Source: DASXQK01 sp963724385
GTDB taxonomy: Bacteria; Pseudomonadota; Alphaproteobacteria; Dongiales; Dongiaceae
Length of the DNA stretch: 64,000 bases
Assembly (NCBI GenBank): GCA_963724385.1
Contig: CAVRUJ010000001.1
Coordinates: 1,488,001-1,552,000 of the forward strand
Direction of reading: 5' to 3'
Shown here piece by piece: positions 42,324-51,868 of this stretch. A program made the position numbers and the translations under genes. The notes under the pieces were generated by a model. The model saw nothing but the letters and a program-made list of their open reading frames with translations, was not told where the DNA came from and did not search any database. Position 1 is the stretch's first letter. Each line of letters opens with the position of its first letter.

Positions 42324-44798
42324 TCATTCACGCGGCTTCTCCCGCCGCCGCCGCTCGCCGCCCGCCTGCCCGAACTGACGGGCCTTCTTGGAAAGGGCGG
42401 CGAAGCGGGCGGCGATCCTCTGATTGATGGTCCCGGCCGGGTACTGGCCGGAGATATCGACGGCGCCGGCGGGGACCCCGGTCAGGAGCTCGATGCCCTG
42501 ATCGATGGTTTCGACCGGGATGATGCGGAAGCGCCCGGCACGGGCCGTCTCGACCACGTCGTGGCGCAGCATCAGGTGTCGGACATTGGCGGCGGGGATC
42601 AGCACGCCCTGCCCGCCGGTGAAGCCCTTGGCCCGGCAGACGTCGAAGAAGCCCTCGATCTTCTCGTTGACCCCGCCGATGGCCTGCACCCGGCCGAGCT
42701 GGTCGACCGAGCCGGTGACCGCGAAGGATTGCCGGATCGGCACGTCGGAGAGCGCCGACATCAGGGCGTAGAGCTCGGCCGAGGAGGCGCTGTCGCCATC
42801 CACCCCGCCATAGGACTGCTCGAAGACGAGGCTGGCGGTGAGCGAAAGCGGGGCGTCGCGCCCGAACCGGCCGCCGAGGAAGCCGGCCAGGATCAGCACG
42901 CCCTTGGAATGGAGCGGGCCGCCCAAGGCCACTTCGCGCTCGATATCGATGACCTCGCCATGGCCGAGCCTGATGCGCGCGGTGATCCGGCTCGGTTGGC
43001 CGAAACTGAAGCCGCCGATGCCGACCACCGAGAGCCCGTTCACCTGACCGATCTGCTGACCGTCGGTTTCGACCCGGATGGTGTTGCGGCCGATCTCCTC
43101 CTGGACGCGGCGATAGTACCGGTCGGCCCGATTGGTCTGGGCGGCGATGGCCGCCTGGATATCCTCGGCGCCGATCCGCGCATGCCCGGCGCGCCCGGCG
43201 ATATGGTCGGCCTCATGGAGCAGGTCCATGATGTCGGCGACCCGGGCCGAGAGCTTGTCCCGATCCTCCGACAGGCGCGAGGCGTGCTCGATGCTGCGCG
43301 CCGCGGCGGCCCGGTCGAGCGGCTTCAGCTTCTCGCGCCGGACCATGGAGCCCAAGAGGCGGGCATAAAGGCCCATGTTTTCCGAGCTGCGCGGGACGCG
43401 ATCGTCGAAGTCGGCGGCGACCTTGAACAATTCGTGGAAGTCGGGGTCGAGGGCGGAGAGCAGGTAGTAGACCCTGGGCGTGCCGACCAGCACGACCTTG
43501 AGGGTGAGCGGGATCGGCTCCGGCTCCAGCGACACGGTCGTGGCGAGGCTCAGCATCTGTTCCAGCGATACCGTGCGGATCTCGCCCGCGCGCAGCGAGC
43601 GTTTCAGGGACTCCCAGCCGAAGCTGCTCATCAGCAGCGGCTCCACGTCGAGCACCAGATAGCCGCCATTGGCCCGGTGGAGCGCGCCCGGCAGGATCAG
43701 GTTGAAGTCGGTGAGCAGCGCCCCGAACCGCGCCATCTGCTCGACCCGGCCGACCATGTTGTGATGGTTCGGATGGTCCTCGTAGACGACTGGCGCGCCC
43801 TGGCAGGCGCCGTTGTCCACCATGACGTTGACCTGGTACTTGCGGGCCCAGGGCGGCCCGTCGGCGACGCTGTCGAACATCGCCGGCTCCTGCCCTTCGC
43901 GCGCGGGCCTCAGGACCTCGTCGGCGGTCTCCATCAAGTCGCGCTCGGCCGACTGGAGGTAGCCCACGACCTCCGGCAGATCCTCGAACTTGGCCCGGAT
44001 GTCCTGGATGAGGTGGCCGACGACCGCGGATGTCGTGCCGCGGTTCAGCTCCCGGAGCGCCTGGCGATGCTCACGCTCCCAATCGGGGATGCGCCGGACG
44101 ATCCCTTCCAGCTCGACTTGCAGGGCCTGGATATCGGTCTTGATGCGCTCCTTTTCGGCATCCGGCAGCTCTTCGAAGGCTTCCGGCCCGATCACTTCCC
44201 CTTTGGCCGCGGGCGCCAGCGCCAGGCCGACGGGTGTGCGGATGAGGGCGATCCCTTTTTCCTGGGCCCGGCGCTGCAGGTCGCCGAAGGCGGTTTCGTG
44301 GCGCTGCTTCAGCTGCTGGTCGAGGATGTCGCGCCGCGCCCGGTATTCGTCGCGCTCGAAGGCTGCGGGCAATGTGGCGCGCAGCTCGTCCACCAGCCGG
44401 CGCATGCTGTCGCGCAGCGACTTCGCCCGGCCGGCCGGAAGGCCGAGGCAGCGTGGGTGGCGCGGGTCGGCGAAATTGTTCACGTAGCACCAGTCCTGGG
44501 GCGTGGCTTCCTTGGCCGCCTGGCGCTCGATCAGGTCCTTCACAAGGGTGCGCCGGCCGGTCCCAGCCGGGCCGACGACGAAGAGATTGAAACCGTCACG
44601 CCGGATGCCGATCGCGAACTCGACGGCGCCGATCGCGCGTTCCTGGCCCACGGGCGCCAGCGGCTCCGGCAGCTCATCCACGGTCTCGAAGGCGAGGTCG
44701 CCGAAATCGCAAGGGCAATAAAGCTGTTCGGGCGGCAGGGCCTGGCCGCTCCGCCAGCCTGCGCTCGCGTCTATCTTGGTAGTATCCTGTGGCGCCAC
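42324..44798 (-). CDS. Lon-like ATP-dependent protease (AAA-S16)
   Basis: An 824-residue Lon-related protein with a degenerate AAA region. The P-loop is FVVGPAGTGRRTLVKD (~75-90), followed by a long coiled insertion (~150-280) and LHRANGGYLVLDVEPLL as the Walker B-like part. The C-terminal S16 peptidase (~560-760) has the catalytic Ser in GDSASSAE and Lys in GGVNEKIEGFF. This is the YcbZ/LonB-like branch, not the housekeeping Lon. It is divergent from fixL with 97 bases between them. The Arg/Lys-rich C-terminal tail may contact nucleic acid or membrane. Confidence 0.9.
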   Translation of the reverse strand: MAPQDTTKIDASAGWRSGQALPPEQLYCPCDFGDLAFETVDELPEPLAPVGQERAIGAVEFAIGIRRDGFNLFVVGPAGTGRRTLVKDLIERQAAKEATPQDWCYVNNFADPRHPRCLGLPAGRAKSLRDSMRRLVDELRATLPAAFERDEYRARRDILDQQLKQRHETAFGDLQRRAQEKGIALIRTPVGLALAPAAKGEVIGPEAFEELPDAEKERIKTDIQALQVELEGIVRRIPDWEREHRQALRELNRGTTSAVVGHLIQDIRAKFEDLPEVVGYLQSAERDLMETADEVLRPAREGQEPAMFDSVADGPPWARKYQVNVMVDNGACQGAPVVYEDHPNHHNMVGRVEQMARFGALLTDFNLILPGALHRANGGYLVLDVEPLLMSSFGWESLKRSLRAGEIRTVSLEQMLSLATTVSLEPEPIPLTLKVVLVGTPRVYYLLSALDPDFHELFKVAADFDDRVPRSSENMGLYARLLGSMVRREKLKPLDRAAAARSIEHASRLSEDRDKLSARVADIMDLLHEADHIAGRAGHARIGAEDIQAAIAAQTNRADRYYRRVQEEIGRNTIRVETDGQQIGQVNGLSVVGIGGFSFGQPSRITARIRLGHGEVIDIEREVALGGPLHSKGVLILAGFLGGRFGRDAPLSLTASLVFEQSYGGVDGDSASSAELYALMSALSDVPIRQSFAVTGSVDQLGRVQAIGGVNEKIEGFFDVCRAKGFTGGQGVLIPAANVRHLMLRHDVVETARAGRFRIIPVETIDQGIELLTGVPAGAVDISGQYPAGTINQRIAARFAALSKKARQFGQAGGERRRREKPRE

Positions 44799-44895
44799 GT
44801 TGCAAACTCCCGATGCGATTGCGTCCTGCGGGCGATTCAGAGTAACACATGAAAAACGTGGGGATTATGGCTGCAAATCGTACCGGCACCAGACC

Positions 44896-46410
44896 ATGAA
44901 GCCAGGCGAAACGGCGGCATTTCTGGCGGCCGTGCTCTCTGCGAGCGAGGACGCGGTCGTCGCCGAAACGACCGAAGGCATCATCACGGGCTGGAACCGG
45001 GGGGCGGAGCGGGTTTTCGGCTATACCGCCGAGGAGGCTCTGGGCAGGTCCGTTTCCTTTCTGGCCGCTCCCGGCCATCCCGACGACACCGGGGCGGTCC
45101 GGGAACGGGCTCTTGAGGGCGAGCGGATCAGGCGCTACCAGACCGTCCGGCGCCACAAGAACGGCGCCGTGCTGCAGGTTTTGCTGACCGTACGTCCGAT
45201 CCGCGAGGAGTCCGGCGAGATCCTGGGCCTGATCCGGATTTCCCGGGACGTGACCGCGCAAAAGAACGTGCAGGCGGCGCTGGAAGAGGGCGAGGCGCAT
45301 CTGCTCTCCATCTTCGAGGCCATTCCCGACGGGATGATCGTCATCGATCCCGACGGGACCTTGCGCTCCTTCAGCCCGGCCGCGGAGCGCATGTTCGGCT
45401 ACAGCGCGGCGGAGGTCCTGGGACGCAACGTCAAGATGCTGATGCCGGCGCCGGACCGGGACCGGCATGACGGCTATCTGGAACGCTACGGCCAGACCGG
45501 CGAGCGGCGGATCATCGGCATCGGGCGGACGGTGACTGGCCGGCGCAAGGACGGCACGACCTTTCCCATGGATCTGGCCGTGGGCGAGGCGAACGTCCAT
45601 GGCCATCGGCAGTTCACCGGCTTCGTGCGCGATGTGACGAACCGCAAGGAGACCGAAGCCCGGCTGCTCGAGCTGCAAAGCGAGCTGCTGCATGTGGCGC
45701 GGCTTTCCGCCATGGGGGAGATGGCGACCACGCTCGCCCATGAGCTCAACCAGCCGCTGACCGCCGTGGTGAACTATTCCGAGGCGGCGCGCCAGATCCT
45801 GGAGGATTCCGGCATCGAGGTCCCGGCCCGGGTGACCGATTTCGTGCAGAAGGCCGCGGGCCAGGCGGAGCGCGCGGGCCAGATCATCCGACGGCTGCGC
45901 GGCTTCGTCGAGCGGCGCGAGATCGAACGAACCGCGGAGAAACTGAACGAGATCGTCCAGGAAGCCGCCAGCCTGGCGGCCATCGGCGCCAGGGCGGACG
46001 GCATCCAGGTCCAGTTCGACCTGGCGGAGGAGCTGGCGGAGATCCGGGTGGACAGGACCCAGATCCAGCAGGTCGTGGTCAACCTGGTGCGCAACGCCAT
46101 CGACGTGCTGCGCGATGCCGAGAGGCGCATTCTGATCGTCCGCACCGGTGCCGACGGAGACGAGGCCCAGGAAGTCGTCGTCATCGACAGCGGGCCCGGG
46201 ATCGCGCCCGAGGTGGCCGAACGCCTGTTCCAGCCCTTCGTGACCTCGAAGAAGGACGGCATGGGGATCGGCCTTGCGGTCAGCCGCACCATCATCGAGG
46301 CCCATGGCGGGCGGCTGTGGAACGAGCCGAACCCCGAGGGCGGCGCCGTGTTCCGCTTCCGGCTGCTCGCCGGCCGGGGCCGCAAGGGGGAGATGGAGGA
46401 CGAAGCATGA
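44896..46410 (+). CDS. fixL: FixL oxygen-sensing histidine kinase
   Basis: A 504-residue soluble kinase, the length of rhizobial FixL. PAS-1 is at ~10-120. PAS-2 (~133-255) is the heme domain: H191 in PAPDRDRHDGYLERY aligns with the heme-ligating His of FixL, and R211 in IIGIGR with the Arg that contacts bound O2. The kinase part has the phosphoacceptor H282 (TTLAHELNQPL) and ATP motifs NLVRNAID, VIDSGPGIAP and GMGIGLAVS. O2 bound to heme would switch the kinase off. It overlaps fixJ by four bases. No strong ribosome site was seen; the ATG at 44896 is chosen by homology. Confidence 0.92.
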   Translation: MKPGETAAFLAAVLSASEDAVVAETTEGIITGWNRGAERVFGYTAEEALGRSVSFLAAPGHPDDTGAVRERALEGERIRRYQTVRRHKNGAVLQVLLTVRPIREESGEILGLIRISRDVTAQKNVQAALEEGEAHLLSIFEAIPDGMIVIDPDGTLRSFSPAAERMFGYSAAEVLGRNVKMLMPAPDRDRHDGYLERYGQTGERRIIGIGRTVTGRRKDGTTFPMDLAVGEANVHGHRQFTGFVRDVTNRKETEARLLELQSELLHVARLSAMGEMATTLAHELNQPLTAVVNYSEAARQILEDSGIEVPARVTDFVQKAAGQAERAGQIIRRLRGFVERREIERTAEKLNEIVQEAASLAAIGARADGIQVQFDLAEELAEIRVDRTQIQQVVVNLVRNAIDVLRDAERRILIVRTGADGDEAQEVVVIDSGPGIAPEVAERLFQPFVTSKKDGMGIGLAVSRTIIEAHGGRLWNEPNPEGGAVFRFRLLAGRGRKGEMEDEA

Positions 46411-47036
46411 GCGCGGCGGACGTCGTCTTCATCGTCGACGACGACGAGGCCGTGCGCGATTCCCTGGAGGCGCTGCTGGCGGCGAAGGGGCATGAGGTCG
46501 AGGCCTATGGTTCGGGCGACGCGTTCCTCGCCGCCTACCGGCCGGAGTTCCGCGGCTGCGCGCTGGTCGATCTGCGCATGCCGGGGATCGACGGGCTCGG
46601 CCTGATCGAGCGCCTGAAGGCACGGGGAGCGAAACTCCCTATCGTCGTCGTCACCGGGCATGGCGACGTGCCGCTGGCCGTAAGGGCGATGAAGGCGGGG
46701 GCGATCGACTTCATCGAGAAGCCCTACAGCAACCAGACGATCCTGGACGCGGTGCGCCAGGCCCTGGCGCGCGCCGCCGCGCCGGCTGCGAACGACGCCG
46801 AGGCGGCCAAGGCGGCCGCGCTCGTGGCGACGCTGACGCCGCGCGAACTCGAGGTGCTCCAGCAGCTGGTGATCGGCCGGCCCAACAAGATCATCGCCTA
46901 TGAGCTGAAGATCAGCCCCCGGACCGTCGAGATCCACCGCGCCAACCTGGTGAAGAAGATGGAGGCCGGCAGCCTGCCCCATCTCGTGCGCCTCGCCCTT
47001 GCGGCGGGCATGGGCGTGGACGGCGAGGAGTTCTAG
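46407..47036 (+). CDS. fixJ: FixJ response regulator
   Basis: A 209-residue two-domain regulator. The receiver (~5-120) has the acidic pocket VDDDEAVRDS, the phosphoacceptor D55 in CALVDLRMPG, VTGHGDVPLAVRAMKAGAIDFIEKP and the conserved Lys before Pro. The C-terminal LuxR-type helix-turn-helix (~140-205) reads LTPRELEVLQQLVIGRPNKIIAYELKISPRTVEIHRANL. It is the partner of FixL and would activate fixK-type genes. Sites resembling its box occur upstream of 57236 and 57712. Coupled to fixL through ATGA. Confidence 0.93.
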   Translation: MSAADVVFIVDDDEAVRDSLEALLAAKGHEVEAYGSGDAFLAAYRPEFRGCALVDLRMPGIDGLGLIERLKARGAKLPIVVVTGHGDVPLAVRAMKAGAIDFIEKPYSNQTILDAVRQALARAAAPAANDAEAAKAAALVATLTPRELEVLQQLVIGRPNKIIAYELKISPRTVEIHRANLVKKMEAGSLPHLVRLALAAGMGVDGEEF

Positions 47037-47045
47037 GTCCCGCGC

Positions 47046-48395
47046 ATGCCGGGCGGCTGGAACTGGGCGAAGCGGGCATCCTGGAACGGCTGGAGCCGCC
47101 GCCGTCAGCGTGTGGCCCGGGTTCTCGCGGGGCGCTGGCGGAGACGTCTCATCTTCCTCTTGGGCGGCGTCGGGGTCGGCGCCGCCGCCGTGGCCTTCAC
47201 CAAGCTGGCCGATCTCGCCCAGCTCGAATTCAGCCGGCTTCTCGGCCATTGGCCCTATGCCTGCCTGCTCGTGACCCCGGCGGGGTTCGCGCTTTCCATT
47301 TATCTCGCCACCCGGTTCTTCCCCAACAGCCAGGGCAGCGGCATCCCGCAGGCGATCGCGGCGCGCCAGCTTGCGGATCAGGCGAGCCGCCATCGGCTGG
47401 TGTCGGTCAAGCTTGCCGTGGGCAAGGTGCTGCTGACCGTGCTTGGCCTGCTGTGCGGCGCGTCGATCGGTCGCGAGGGGCCGACCGTGCAGGTGGGCGC
47501 CTCGCTGATGTTCGCTGCCGGACGGATGTCGCCCCGCCGCCAGCCCGGGCTGATCCTCGCGGGCGCCTCGGCCGGCGTCGCCGCGGCGTTCAACACCCCG
47601 CTCGCGGGCATCGTCTTCGGCATCGAGGAAATGGGCCGCTCCTTCGAAGCGCGCACCAGCGGCCTGGCGATCGCCGCCGTCATCGCCGCTGGCGTCACGT
47701 CTCTCGCCTTCCTCGGCGACTATCTCTATTTCGGAACCACGGCCGTTTCCCTCGCCAGCGTCGCGGGCTGGCTTGCGGTGCCCGCCTGCGGAATCCTCGG
47801 CGGCCTCTTGGGCGGCCTGTTCAGCCGCTGCCTGGTGCTGTTCGCTCGCGGATTGCCGGGACGCCTCGGGCGCTGGCTCAAGGCCAATCCGGTCGCATTC
47901 GCCCTGCTGTGCGGCCTGGGCGTCGCGCTCTGCGGGCTTGCCTCCGGCGGCAGCATTTTCGGCACCGGCTATGCCCAGGCGCGCGGCCTGCTGGAAGGGA
48001 CGGGCACGGTGCCGGCGTTCTTCGGGTTCTGGAAGCTGGCGGCGACGGTTCTGTCGACGATCAGCGGCGTCCCCGGCGGCATCTTCTCGCCTTCGCTCTC
48101 AGCAGGGGCGGGCATCGGCGCCGGCGTTGGTCATTTCTTTCCCGGCGTGCCCCTGGACGCCATGGTCCTTCTGGGCATGGTCTCCTATTTCACCGGGGTG
48201 GTGCAGGCGCCCATCACCGCCTTCGTCATTGTCACCGAAATGACCAACGACCACGCGATGGTCGTCCCCCTGATGGCCGCCGCTCTCATCGCCCATGGCG
48301 TGTCGAGGCTGGTCTGTAAGGAAGGCGTCTATCACGCGCTGGCCGCCGGCTATCGGCATCCGGGCGACTCAAGTCGGACGCCCGTGCGATTCTAG
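47046..48395 (+). CDS. ClC-type chloride channel/antiporter
   Basis: A 449-residue membrane protein of the ClC family. Selectivity and gating motifs are present: GSGIPQ, GREGPTVQ with the gating Glu, and GVPGGIFSPSL. It could exchange chloride (or fluoride/nitrate) for protons. The N-terminus is basic (RRRQRVARVLAGRWRRR) before the first helix. It starts nine bases after fixJ and may be transcribed with it. No CBS domain is attached. Confidence 0.9.
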   Translation: MPGGWNWAKRASWNGWSRRRQRVARVLAGRWRRRLIFLLGGVGVGAAAVAFTKLADLAQLEFSRLLGHWPYACLLVTPAGFALSIYLATRFFPNSQGSGIPQAIAARQLADQASRHRLVSVKLAVGKVLLTVLGLLCGASIGREGPTVQVGASLMFAAGRMSPRRQPGLILAGASAGVAAAFNTPLAGIVFGIEEMGRSFEARTSGLAIAAVIAAGVTSLAFLGDYLYFGTTAVSLASVAGWLAVPACGILGGLLGGLFSRCLVLFARGLPGRLGRWLKANPVAFALLCGLGVALCGLASGGSIFGTGYAQARGLLEGTGTVPAFFGFWKLAATVLSTISGVPGGIFSPSLSAGAGIGAGVGHFFPGVPLDAMVLLGMVSYFTGVVQAPITAFVIVTEMTNDHAMVVPLMAAALIAHGVSRLVCKEGVYHALAAGYRHPGDSSRTPVRF

Positions 48396-48492
48396 AGCAT
48401 GTACCGATCTCGTTGAATCGGAACATGCTCTAGATTCCTTGGTCTGGTCGCATTTTCTGCGCCGAACCGGTACCCGCTTCGGCGGAAAATGC
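48391..48492. repeat. Double palindromic intergenic repeat
   Basis: First palindrome: TCTAGAGCATGT (48391-48402) pairs with ACATGCTCTAGA (48423-48434), with an inner CCGAT/ATCGG arm. Second: GCATTTTC-GCGCCGAA near 48450-48466 pairs with TTCGGCG-GAAAATGC near 48479-48492. The same kind of element (AGAGCATG ... CATGCTCT) is widely dispersed in alphaproteobacteria. It sits between the convergent ClC and MBL genes and could act as a bidirectional terminator. Confidence 0.75.
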
Positions 48493-48540
48493 TTTAGCGC
48501 AATTCGAAAACCGTCCGCCCGTCCGGCGCTCCCTCGCCAA

Positions 48541-49932
48541 TCAGATTTCAAAGACCTGGTGCAAAGCCGGCCGTTCCGCGCGGGAGCTTTTCAGCTTTCC
48601 GGCGAAATGCCGCATCGCCTTGTCGTCGCCGTGCACCAGAAAGGTCGTCTCGACCCCGCCGATGCGCCCGTGCCAGTCCAAGAGCTCGCCCTCGTCCGCA
48701 TGCGCGGAAAAGCCGTTGATCGTGTGAATGCGCGCCTTCACCGGAATCACCTCGTCGAACAGGCGCACCGCCTTGGCCCCGTCGATGATCAGGCGGGCAA
48801 GCGTGCCTTCCGCCGCGTAGCCTACGAACACGATGCTCAATTCCCGGCGCCAAAGATTGTTCTTCAGGTGAAGGCGCACGCGGCCGCCGGTGCACATGCC
48901 GGCGCCGGCCATCACGACTGCCCCGCCGCGGAGCCTGTTGATGGCCACGGATTCGGACATCTCGCGCGTGAAATGCAAACCTGGCAATTGGAAGGGGTCG
49001 TGCCCCGCGCGGAACAACGCCGCGACCGCAGGCTCGTAGCATTCCGGGTGGCGTTCGAAGATTTCCGTTGCCGAGATCGCCATCGGGGAATCGAGGAACA
49101 CCTGCATCAGGTTCGGCAGGCGCTTGGCTTCCACGCCCTTCTTCAGGAAGAACAGCAGCTCCTGCGCCCGCTCGAGGGCGAATGTGGGAATGATCACGTT
49201 GCCGCCTCGCTCGAAGCTGTCCTCCACGGCGCCGTAAAGCTCCTCGATCGAGGCTTCGAGCGGCCTGTGGCGACGGTCGCCGTAGGTCGTCTCCATGACG
49301 ACCACGTCGGCCTGGCCGGGAACCGCCGGGCTGCGCAGCAGCGGGCGCCCGGCGTTGCCGATGTCTCCCGAGAACAGCACGCGCCGCTTGCGCCCGGCGT
49401 CGTCGACCTCGAGCAGGATGCTGGCCGAGCCCAGGATGTGTCCGGCATCGAAAAAGGTTGCGACAAGGCCGGGCGCCAGGGCGAGCGGCCTTCCGTAGGC
49501 GGCTGTCCGGCCGAAATTATCCAGGCTGTTGAGCGCATCGAGCGTCGTGTAGAGCGGCTGCACCGCCTCTTCTTCGCCGCCGCGGCGTGCGGACCGGCGC
49601 GCCAGGTGCCGCGCGTCCTCCTCCTGAAGGTGAGCCGAATCGAGCATGACCAGCCGGGCTAGTTCGCGCGAGGCCGGGGTTGTGACGATCTCGCCGCGGA
49701 AACCCTGCTTGACCAGGAGAGGCACGCGACCGCAATGGTCGAGGTGGGCGTGGGTCAACAACAGGAAGTCGATCGACGCCGGGTCGAAACCGAAGGGCTC
49801 TGCATTCTCCTCGCGCAGCTCGCGGCTGCCTTGGTAGAGGCCGCAATCGATCAGGACGCGCTTGCCGGCACCCTCCAGAAGGTGGCAGGAACCGGTCACA
49901 GCCTGATCGGCACCGTGGAATGAGAGTTTCAA
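48541..49932 (-). CDS. MBL-fold/beta-CASP metallohydrolase (YSH1-like)
   Basis: About 463 residues. The metallo-beta-lactamase core carries LLLTHAHLDHCGR, GHILGSA and FSGDIGN. The beta-CASP insert and C-terminal NGFSAHADEGELLDW follow, as in bacterial relatives of CPSF73/RNase J-like nucleases. It probably acts on RNA, though bacterial members of this branch are little studied. No ATG fits: the conserved KLSFHGADQAVTGSCH starts at a TTG (49932) with GAGGAG six bases upstream, which decides the start. The open frame to 50118 has no family similarity. Confidence 0.85.
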   Translation of the reverse strand: MKLSFHGADQAVTGSCHLLEGAGKRVLIDCGLYQGSRELREENAEPFGFDPASIDFLLLTHAHLDHCGRVPLLVKQGFRGEIVTTPASRELARLVMLDSAHLQEEDARHLARRSARRGGEEEAVQPLYTTLDALNSLDNFGRTAAYGRPLALAPGLVATFFDAGHILGSASILLEVDDAGRKRRVLFSGDIGNAGRPLLRSPAVPGQADVVVMETTYGDRRHRPLEASIEELYGAVEDSFERGGNVIIPTFALERAQELLFFLKKGVEAKRLPNLMQVFLDSPMAISATEIFERHPECYEPAVAALFRAGHDPFQLPGLHFTREMSESVAINRLRGGAVVMAGAGMCTGGRVRLHLKNNLWRRELSIVFVGYAAEGTLARLIIDGAKAVRLFDEVIPVKARIHTINGFSAHADEGELLDWHGRIGGVETTFLVHGDDKAMRHFAGKLKSSRAERPALHQVFEI

Positions 49933-50116
49933 GGCGATCTCCTCGGATGTGTCCAGCGCCGACGGCGTCTTTCGCACTCGGATCGTATGGAGCGGCAGCT
50001 GGCCGGATTGGCGAATGCCGATCCGGATCCTGCCGGTGCGCCCCATCAAAGCCCTTCCTTTCGGTCTCGGGCAAGCCAGTCCCGCCGCGACCCTTTTGCC
50101 GGCGAACCGCCGCGGC
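49933..50116. other. Intergenic region, promoter of the MBL-fold gene
   Basis: First part of a 727-base stretch without an intact gene (49933-50659). No clear element is seen here. The stretch also holds an FAD-monooxygenase remnant (50117-50305) and a 17-base palindrome (50518-50534). Confidence 0.4.
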
Positions 50117-50305
50117 ATGGCTCTCGCCGTGAATCGCTGGACGGTGCTGATCAGCCGAGCGGGGATCGGTGGCCCGGCGCTCGCGCTCGCCGGGGGCCGT
50201 AGGGCCGCCGGTGCTCACGGCCGTAGTCTCCTCTCACGCCGGCGCGCCCGCTTGCCGGGTTGCGCCCCGCCGGGCGATTGGTGTGACAAGCTGCACATCG
50301 ATTGA
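50117..50305 (+). pseudogene. N-terminal remnant of an FAD-dependent monooxygenase
   Basis: The frame from the ATG at 50117 reads NRWTVLISRAGIGGPALALA, very close to the FAD-binding start of PHBH-type monooxygenases (VLISGAGIGGPALALAL) but with Arg for the first invariant Gly. The following residues lose similarity, as after a frameshift, and the frame stops at 50305 after DKLHID. No further monooxygenase sequence follows, so this is a broken stub. Confidence 0.42.
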
Positions 50306-50517
50306 GCCGCTGGAATCCCCGACATCCTGCGACTCCTTGCTCGCCGGCACAATTTGTGGCGCTGTCTCAGCGGTCAGGGCGACAACTTGCCGCGGCCAAG
50401 ACGGGGCCGACGCTCCCAAAGGCAAACAACTGATGGTGCCGATGCGCGTCGGCAACGAGCCAAGACCGTCCATTTGTTCTCATTGCCGATCTTTGATTAC
50501 CGGATGTCGGTTGAAAA

Positions 50518-50534
50518 ATATCGCATTGCGATAT
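50518..50534. promoter_or_regulatory. 17-base perfect palindrome upstream of nnrS
   Basis: ATATCGCA-T-TGCGATAT, both eight-base arms perfect, centred 134 bases before the nnrS start. It lies in the only AT-rich patch of this gap. It is a candidate operator for an unidentified dimeric regulator; it does not match the FNR/NNR consensus. Confidence 0.5.
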
Positions 50535-50659
50535 ACGACCATTGTCGCTCGGGCGATCCGCATTCCATGCTTCGGCACTTTGGGGTACGGGGCTGCGGCC
50601 GCCTGGGTCTGACGCGATCGCGCTCACACTACGGCTTGCCAGGGATCGGGTAGAATCTC

Positions 50660-51868
50660 ATGAGTGGAATTCCGCGCTATCGCACTCAAAACGGCCCCAT
50701 CCTTCTTTCGGCCGGGTTCCGCCCATTTTTCCTGCTTTCCGCGCTGTGGGCAGCCATCGGCATCCCGCTTTGGCTCGCCTTTTATGCCGGACAAAGCCAA
50801 CTTCCGACTGCCCTGCCGCCCGTCATCTGGCACGTGCACGAGATGGTTTACGGATACGGCGCGGCCACCGTCGCCGGGTTTCTCCTGACGGCTATCCCAA
50901 ATTGGACTGGCCGCATGCCGCTTCAGGGCGGACCGCTCGCCGTCCTGGCCTTGCTTTGGATCGCTGGACGTGTCGCGGTGCTGTTCTCGGCGGCGATCGG
51001 CCCAGATGCAGCGGCGTTGGTGGATCTTGCATTTCCCCTCGTATTCTTGGGCGTAGTGGCTCGAGAGATCGTGGCGGGGCGCAATTGGCGCAATTTGCCC
51101 ATGCTGCTCGCGCTGTCGCTCCTGCTCATGGGAAACCTGCTCGTTCACCTCGAAGCTGTCGGCATTGCCTCGACCGGCGCGCTCGGCAATCGGCTCGGGA
51201 TCGCCACGCTCCTGATGCTGATCAGCATCATCGGCGGCCGCATCATCCCCAGTTTCACGCGAAACTGGCTCATGAGACAGGACCCAGGCGCCCGGGCACC
51301 GGCAGCGTTCGACCGTTTCGATAAGGCCGTGCTCGCCATCACGGCGGCAGTGCTCGTCTGCTGGGTATTCATCCCGACGCTAACCCTGGCTCCCTGGGTC
51401 GAGCTCGCCGGCGGCATCGCCGTCTCCACGCGTCTGGCTCGCTGGCGAGGGACGGCGACCTTGCGCGAGCCGCTGGTTTGGGTCCTCCATCTGGGCTATG
51501 GCTGGCTCGCCCTTGGATTCCTGCTCCTCGGTATCAATGGGCTCGCGGCTCTGCTGCCTGAGACGACGGCGCTTCATGCGCTGACGGTTGGAGCCATCGG
51601 CACGATGACTCTTGCCGTCATGACGCGAGCCACGCTCGGCCATACCGGGCGCCCGCTCGTGGCCGGATATGGAACGGTGACGATCTACCTTCTCGTAACC
51701 ATCGCCGCCCTCTTGCGCCTTCTGGCACCTCTTGGCGGTTCGGAATATCTGCTCATCATGGACCTTGCCGGGGCAGCCTGGAGTGGTGCGTTCGGATTGT
51801 TCGTCCTGCTCTACCTGCGGCCACTCGCGCTGCCGGCCGTCAAGAGCGAGGGCGCGCGGCCAATATGA
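50660..51868 (+). CDS. nnrS: NnrS-family heme/copper membrane protein
   Basis: A 402-residue protein with about twelve membrane helices. Signatures are LLSAGFRPFFLLSALWA, WHVHEMVYGYGAATVAGFLLTAIPNWTG, GGRIIPSFTRNWL and MTRATLGHTGRPL. NnrS proteins bind heme and copper and relieve nitric oxide stress, and are usually in the NO-responsive (NnrR/NorR/NsrR) regulon. No nitrite or NO reductase gene is in the window. The 3' end overlaps the opposite-strand stress gene by 58 bases. Confidence 0.92.
   Translation: MSGIPRYRTQNGPILLSAGFRPFFLLSALWAAIGIPLWLAFYAGQSQLPTALPPVIWHVHEMVYGYGAATVAGFLLTAIPNWTGRMPLQGGPLAVLALLWIAGRVAVLFSAAIGPDAAALVDLAFPLVFLGVVAREIVAGRNWRNLPMLLALSLLLMGNLLVHLEAVGIASTGALGNRLGIATLLMLISIIGGRIIPSFTRNWLMRQDPGARAPAAFDRFDKAVLAITAAVLVCWVFIPTLTLAPWVELAGGIAVSTRLARWRGTATLREPLVWVLHLGYGWLALGFLLLGINGLAALLPETTALHALTVGAIGTMTLAVMTRATLGHTGRPLVAGYGTVTIYLLVTIAALLRLLAPLGGSEYLLIMDLAGAAWSGAFGLFVLLYLRPLALPAVKSEGARPI

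Noticed and set aside
50461..50516. FNR/NNR-type box before nnrS (TTTGATTACC...)
   Set aside because: Only one half-site; the second half does not match TCAA at the required spacing.
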